A DNA stretch of 34,276 nt from Bradyrhizobium manausense (lineage in GTDB: Bacteria > Pseudomonadota > Alphaproteobacteria > Rhizobiales > Xanthobacteraceae). Positions 30,473 to 34,276 of the stretch are shown one piece after another; positions within the stretch are counted from its first letter, which is position 1, and every line of letters starts with the position of its first letter. The stretch covers positions 42,038 through 76,313 of the forward strand of contig NZ_LJYG01000110.1 of the NCBI RefSeq assembly GCF_001440035.1, given 5' to 3'. The translations under genes were made by a program, and so were the position numbers. Under the pieces are notes generated by a model that saw only the letters and a list, made by a program, of their open reading frames with translations, had not been told where the DNA came from and did no database searches.

Positions 30473-31738
30473 ATGACGTCGCGAAGCGCAGTGATCGCTG
30501 TCGCGATCTTCCTAGCCGCGCATTTTGCGCTGCTGATCGGGCTGATGACGCCGGACAAGTTCGTGTTCGACGAGGTGCATTACGTGCCGGCAGCACGGCA
30601 GATGCTGGGCTTCACTGCGCCGCAGCCGATGCTCAATCCGATGCATCCGCCGCTGGCGAAAGAGCTGATCGCGGCATCGATCGCGGCATTCGGCGACAAC
30701 GCACTGGGCTGGCGCTATCCGGCGACCTTGTTCGGCGCGCTCGCTGTCGTCGCGATCTATCTCTGCGGGCTCGCGCTGTTCGGCTCGCAAGCACCCGCGA
30801 TTGCGACGGCGCTGATCGCGGCCTTCAACCAGATGCTTTATGTGCAGGCGCGCATCGCGATGCTCGACATCTTTGCACTTAGCCTCGGCTTGCTCGCCAT
30901 CGCTGCTTTCATGCACGGCTTTCGGCGAGAGCGGCCGCAGGCGCTGTTCGCGATCGCGGGTGCGTTGTTCGGTCTCGCAGCTGCCTGCAAATGGAGCGGC
31001 TTGTTTCCGCTCGCTGTCTGCATCGCAATCGTTGCGGTGATCCGCCTGATGCAGGGCTGGCATACTCTGTTTGCCGATGCGAGGCCAACCGACTGGTACC
31101 GGCCCGATCTCTGGCCCACATTCAGGGCGCATCATGCCGCGCTCTGCTTCGCGGTGTTGCCGGCAGTGACGTATATCGCCGCCTTCGTTCCGCTCTACGG
31201 CCTGTCGCTGCCGGATCTGATCGAGGCGCAGCGCCGGATCTTCGCCGACAACACCACCACTGCGATCGCCGGCCACACCTATATGAGCTCGTGGCCATCC
31301 TGGCCGTTGCTGGCGCGGCCGGTGTGGTTCCTGTTCGACAAGACATCAGACGACAACGTCGCGGCGATCGTCTTCCTCGGCAACCCGCTGGTCGCCTGGC
31401 CGGCGCTGCTCGCACTTGCCGTTGTGTTGCGCGACGTCATCGTCGCGCGTCGTTGGGATGCGTTTCTGATCGCGGCGTTCTATTTCGGCTGCTGGCTCGC
31501 CTGGGCTTTGCTCCCGCGCACGCTGGGCTTCATCTACTATTATCTGCCGGCCGCAACCGTTGCGTCGCTTGCGCTGGTCTATGCGCTGCGCCGAGAGGGA
31601 CTGCCGCGCTGGCTGCTGTGGGCCTATGTCGGCATGGCTGCCGCCGGCTTCGCGGTGATGCTGCCGATTTCGGCGGCCTTCATCGGCACATCGATGCAGA
31701 CGTTCAACCGGCTGATGCTGTTTCAGAGCTGGATCTGA
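30473..31738 (+). CDS. PMT-family (protein O-mannosyltransferase-like) glycosyltransferase
   Basis: 421 residues from ATG 30473 (a TTG at 30422 would add 17). It is an integral inner-membrane protein with about ten helices. The first external loop has FDEVHYVPAARQML with the DE pair (D33, E34), and NPMHPPLAKELI matches the HPPLGK motif of PMT enzymes. A later TAIAGHTYMSSWPSWPLL and a C-terminal helix bundle follow. Such enzymes move a mannose-type sugar from a polyprenyl-phosphate carrier to Ser/Thr of exported proteins; some family members act on lipids instead. It is divergent from the FecR/barrel operon, whose barrel has a Ser/Thr/Pro stalk. Confidence 0.85.
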   Translation: MTSRSAVIAVAIFLAAHFALLIGLMTPDKFVFDEVHYVPAARQMLGFTAPQPMLNPMHPPLAKELIAASIAAFGDNALGWRYPATLFGALAVVAIYLCGLALFGSQAPAIATALIAAFNQMLYVQARIAMLDIFALSLGLLAIAAFMHGFRRERPQALFAIAGALFGLAAACKWSGLFPLAVCIAIVAVIRLMQGWHTLFADARPTDWYRPDLWPTFRAHHAALCFAVLPAVTYIAAFVPLYGLSLPDLIEAQRRIFADNTTTAIAGHTYMSSWPSWPLLARPVWFLFDKTSDDNVAAIVFLGNPLVAWPALLALAVVLRDVIVARRWDAFLIAAFYFGCWLAWALLPRTLGFIYYYLPAATVASLALVYALRREGLPRWLLWAYVGMAAAGFAVMLPISAAFIGTSMQTFNRLMLFQSWI

Positions 31739-31745
31739 CGACAGA

Positions 31746-31777
31746 AAACCGCCTGCCAGTCTCGCGGCAGGCGGTTT
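31746..31777. terminator. Bidirectional terminator
   Basis: AAACCGCCTGCC (31746-31757) pairs with 31766-31777 over an 8-base loop, ending in TTT. It lies between the convergent glycosyltransferase and OmpA-family genes. Confidence 0.8.
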
Positions 31778-31818
31778 GTCTATTGTTGCAATAGCGTCTC
31801 AGGTCTCACTTGTTCAGA

Positions 31819-32460
31819 TCATTTGGACGCGGTCTTGGTGTCCATGTTCACGACCTGGACGCGGCGGTTGATCGGGTCGGCGCCGTTGGCGGCGTCCTTC
31901 AGCTTGGTCTTGCCATAGCCGACGGTGACGAGGTCACTGCCGTTGAGACCGTAGTTCTGCACCAGGTACTTCTTGATGGTGTCGGCGCGACGCTCCGACA
32001 GGCCCTGATTGTACTCCTCCGTGCCGATCGCATCGGTATGGCCGGCGACCACGAAGGTCGAGCCTTTCAGCGACGGGTCGGACAGCGCCTTGCCGAGGGC
32101 TTGCACCGATGCCACCGAGGTCTTGGCGATGTCGGCCGAGTTGTAGTCGAACTGGATCTCCAGATCGATGTTCGGCTTGGTCGAAGCAAGCTCGGCGATC
32201 TGGTCACGTTCGCCCATCGAGAGCGAACGGGTCTGCCGGTTGCGCACGGAATTCAGGAAAGTCGCTTCCTTGGCCTGCGCGGTCGGATCGGCCTGCGGAC
32301 CGACGGAGAGGCCGCGGGTGATCGGCTTCGGCTTCAACGCGTCCAGGATCTGGCTGGATGAGACGTTGCTGTCGCCGGCGAAAGCCAGGCCCGCCGTCAG
32401 CGACAGCGCGGCCGTGAGCGTGATCGCCTTCAGTCCAAAAGACTTATTGAAATGGGTCAT
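31819..32460 (-). CDS. OmpA-family peptidoglycan-binding protein
   Basis: 213 residues from ATG 32460 (GAGGA upstream). Signal peptide 1-28 (ALSLTAGLAFA). A short linker region follows with KPKPITRGLSVGPQADPTAQ. The C-terminal OmpA domain (about 100-210) has IQFDYNSADI, TFVVAGHTDAIGTEEYNQGL, SERRADTIKKYLVQ and INRRVQVV. The GHTD..G and NxxLSxxRA positions that grip diaminopimelate are present (the N is in YNQGLSERRA). It has no barrel and no lipobox Cys, so it is a soluble periplasmic cell-wall anchor. A CRP-like palindrome lies 72 bases upstream. Confidence 0.88.
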   Translation of the reverse strand: MTHFNKSFGLKAITLTAALSLTAGLAFAGDSNVSSSQILDALKPKPITRGLSVGPQADPTAQAKEATFLNSVRNRQTRSLSMGERDQIAELASTKPNIDLEIQFDYNSADIAKTSVASVQALGKALSDPSLKGSTFVVAGHTDAIGTEEYNQGLSERRADTIKKYLVQNYGLNGSDLVTVGYGKTKLKDAANGADPINRRVQVVNMDTKTASK

Positions 32461-32531
32461 TGTCGTATCCTCGCTGTAACGCCTGATGGCGATTTGATGC
32501 TGCGAGCATAGGGAAGGTTCAAAGGCTCCGA

Positions 32532-32547
32532 TGTGATGCGGGTCACA
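32532..32547. promoter_or_regulatory. CRP/FNR-family binding site, OmpA side
   Basis: TGTGA-TGCGGG-TCACA is a perfect palindrome of the CRP half-site type (TGTGA-N6-TCACA). It lies 72 bases upstream of ATG 32460. Which of the organism's many CRP/FNR regulators binds it is unknown. Confidence 0.6.
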
Positions 32548-32847
32548 TTCCAAAGGGCCGAAACGTCCTCTGCGTCCTAGCGCCGGAGCCAGTCGGCATC
32601 CATGGCATGCTCGCGCCACTGGCACCTCGCTACCATCAGGAAGGCGCGCTGTCTCATTCGGCATCGAGCAGAATCCTGATCCGTCACGCATTCTCGGACG
32701 AGGTTTCAATAGCTGCTGGACTTGCAGCTCCAGCGGGTACAATCTTTTGCCATTGCTCGTCACCTGCCGGATTGCCCGCTGCGTCAGCAGCCCGAAGAGC
32801 GATCGTCGCGGCGACTACCAGCTCGGTTCGGGCAGCAGAAATCCCCG

Positions 32848-32863
32848 AGTGATCCAAATCACA
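32848..32863. promoter_or_regulatory. CRP/FNR-family binding site, caspase side
   Basis: AGTGA-TCCAAA-TCACA differs by one base from TGTGA-N6-TCACA and keeps the GTGA/TCAC core. It lies 95 bases upstream of ATG 32958. Confidence 0.5.
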
Positions 32864-32957
32864 GTGCGTCCTTGTGAGTTGGATCAGATTGCTCTCATCG
32901 GATCGGCCAAAGCCGATGCGAGAGCAGCGAAGAAGTTTGGATCAGGGGAGAATGATC

Positions 32958-34276
32958 ATGCGCTTCTTGATCGCAGCAATTTCACTCGCAGCATTCATCG
33001 TCAGCGGCAATACGGCCCTCGCTGACAAGCGCGTCGCCTTCGTGGTCGGCAATGCCGCCTACAAGAACGTCCCGCAGCTTCCCAACCCCGCGATCGATTC
33101 CAAGGCGATGGCCAGGGTGCTGCGCAATGTCGGCTTCGATGTCGTCGAGGGAGCCAACCTCACGCGCGACGTCATGACTGCAAAACTCCTGGAGTTCGGC
33201 AAGAAGAGCGAGGGTGCCGATGTCGCGGTGTTCTTCTATGCCGGCCACGGCATTGCCGTGAACGGCATCAACTACCTGTTGCCGATAGATGCAGACCTGA
33301 AATCCGAGATGGACGTCAAGCTGGGCGCGGCGATCAATGTCGACCTCACGCTCGATCAAACCATGTCGGACGCGAAGGTGAAGCTCGTGTTCCTGGATGC
33401 CTGTCGTGACAATCCTTTCGCGGCAAAGATCCGCTCGGCGAAAGCCACCCGGTCGGTCAACGTCCAGGCCGGTCTGGCAGAGATGAAGTCGGGCGAGGGC
33501 ACGCTGATTGCCTTTGCCACCGGCCCAGGTCAAACCGCGCTCGACGGCGAAGCCGGGACCAACAGCCCGTTCACGCGCGCGCTTGTCGCCAACATTGCCC
33601 AGCCTGGGATCGAGATCCAGCAGGCGATGACCAAGGTCCGCGCCCAGGTCAGTGACGAGACCGGCAAAGGGCAATTACCTTGGGGGCACACCAACCTGAC
33701 GGGCAACGTCTACCTCAATCCGGTTGGCGGGCCGGCTGCGGGCGCGACTGACACGTCGAGCGCGTCGGTGTTGGCCGCGAGCAAGCAAGGCTCCGACGTC
33801 GAGCTCGAGTTCTGGCGCTCGATCAAGGACTCCAACAAGGTCGAGGAGCTCAACGCCTATCTCACCAGCTATCCCAACGGCACGTTCAAATCGATCGCAC
33901 TCGCCCGCATTGCGGCGTTGCAGGATGGTCCATCCAATGCCAGCCGCAACCTGTCGGTTGGGATCGATCCCGCGACCTTCACGGAAGAGGCCAACCAAGT
34001 ATCTGAAGACCAAATTGGTCTGGACAAGAGCCAGCGTCGTGACGTGCAGCGTCGCCTCACCGGGCTCGGTTTCGACGTCAAGGCGACAGGCCAGTTCGAC
34101 GACGAGGCGCGTTCCGTGATCAGGCGGTGGCAGGCTGCGCGCGGTTATCCCGCTACGGGCTATCTCAACAAGCTCCAGCATAAGGCTCTGCTGTCGGAGA
34201 TTGTCTCGACCCGCGCGGCTTCCTCGGAACAGGCAGACGATGAGCCGGCGCACCGCCGCTACTCGGGCGGTGGCGG
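32958..34276 (+). CDS. Secreted caspase-family (peptidase C14) protein, C-terminus cut by window edge
   Basis: The frame is open for 439 codons and leaves the window. Signal peptide 1-22 (ends NTALA). The C14 p20-like domain (23-255) has VAFVVGNAAYKNVPQLPN, the catalytic His in FFYAGHGIAVNG (H97) and the catalytic Cys in VFLDACRDNPF (C149). Then comes a short helical unit (ELEFWRSIKDSNKVEELNAY) like those found after bacterial caspase domains, followed by a peptidoglycan-binding-like domain (RRDVQRRLTGLGFDVKATGQ, then FDDEARSVIRRWQAARGY). The end becomes Ser/Gly-rich. The ribosome site is AGGGGAGAATGATC. Both catalytic residues are present, so it may be an active orthocaspase-type protease in the periplasm. 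Confidence 0.87.
   Translation, partial: MRFLIAAISLAAFIVSGNTALADKRVAFVVGNAAYKNVPQLPNPAIDSKAMARVLRNVGFDVVEGANLTRDVMTAKLLEFGKKSEGADVAVFFYAGHGIAVNGINYLLPIDADLKSEMDVKLGAAINVDLTLDQTMSDAKVKLVFLDACRDNPFAAKIRSAKATRSVNVQAGLAEMKSGEGTLIAFATGPGQTALDGEAGTNSPFTRALVANIAQPGIEIQQAMTKVRAQVSDETGKGQLPWGHTNLTGNVYLNPVGGPAAGATDTSSASVLAASKQGSDVELEFWRSIKDSNKVEELNAYLTSYPNGTFKSIALARIAALQDGPSNASRNLSVGIDPATFTEEANQVSEDQIGLDKSQRRDVQRRLTGLGFDVKATGQFDDEARSVIRRWQAARGYPATGYLNKLQHKALLSEIVSTRAASSEQADDEPAHRRYSGGG

Larger units (their letters stand above)
32461..32957. other. Divergent intergenic region, 497 bases
   Basis: It separates the OmpA-family gene (minus) from the caspase-family gene (plus). It contains no convincing gene on either strand. 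What stands out is a CRP-like palindrome near each gene (32532-32547 and 32848-32863). The middle (about 32570-32830) looks unstructured. Confidence 0.5.

Noticed and set aside
1..34276. CRISPR arrays, tRNA or rRNA genes, phage modules
   Set aside because: No regularly spaced repeats, no cloverleaf-like stretch that I could recognise and no phage structural genes were seen on reading; a covariance-model scan would be decisive for tRNAs.

Overview
The window looks like chromosome of an alphaproteobacterium of the Bradyrhizobium/Nitrobacteraceae group. The signs are high GC, many GTG starts, the tiny conserved proteins typical of that group, EcfG-type promoters (GGAAC-N16-CGTT), and palindromic intergenic repeats of the kind I know from these genomes. 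The assignment rests on recognition, not on a search.

Layout. 1-1227: the end of a TetR regulator and a divergent hydroxymethylbilane synthase paralog. 1.25-15.25 kb: an accessory-looking stretch of small hypothetical genes, signalling genes and debris. It holds a single-domain response regulator divergent from a HisKA_2-type kinase, an orphan CheZ, a VOC protein, a DUF6894 protein, a PilZ-like gene coupled to a TetR-like protein without a recognisable HTH, a diguanylate cyclase, a large hybrid kinase, an IS5-family insertion sequence beside a decayed gene, a GNAT acetyltransferase and an AraC regulator. 15.37-19.8 kb: hemE, a small stress-type protein, a Cache-PAS-GGDEF cyclase, and slyX/trhO. 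19.97-26.2 kb: a gamma-glutamyltransferase-family hydrolase, a three-gene Tat-exported molybdenum aldehyde oxidoreductase operon (PaoABC type) and an exported FKBP prolyl isomerase. 26.3-28.4 kb: a frameshifted csbD, a His-rich cupin and two VOC proteins. 28.4-34.3 kb: envelope genes, namely a FecR-domain protein with a beta-barrel protein carrying a Ser/Thr/Pro stalk, a PMT-family glycosyltransferase, an OmpA-family protein, and a caspase-family protein that runs off the window.

The strongest connecting theme is the general stress response. Four sites match GGAAC-N16-CGTT exactly (in front of the response regulator, the kinase, the small protein at 16514 and csbD). Three more differ by one base (in front of the secreted protein at 2817, the DUF6894 gene and the pao operon). 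Two exact sites lie back to back between the kinase and the response regulator, which suggests that this pair is a branch of the EcfG circuit. A second theme is c-di-GMP: two diguanylate cyclases and a PilZ-like protein, with an elaborate hairpin leader on one cyclase. A third is the envelope cluster at the right end, where a protein O-mannosyltransferase homolog lies about 0.9 kb from a barrel protein with a mucin-like stalk.

I saw no rRNA, tRNA, CRISPR array or phage module.
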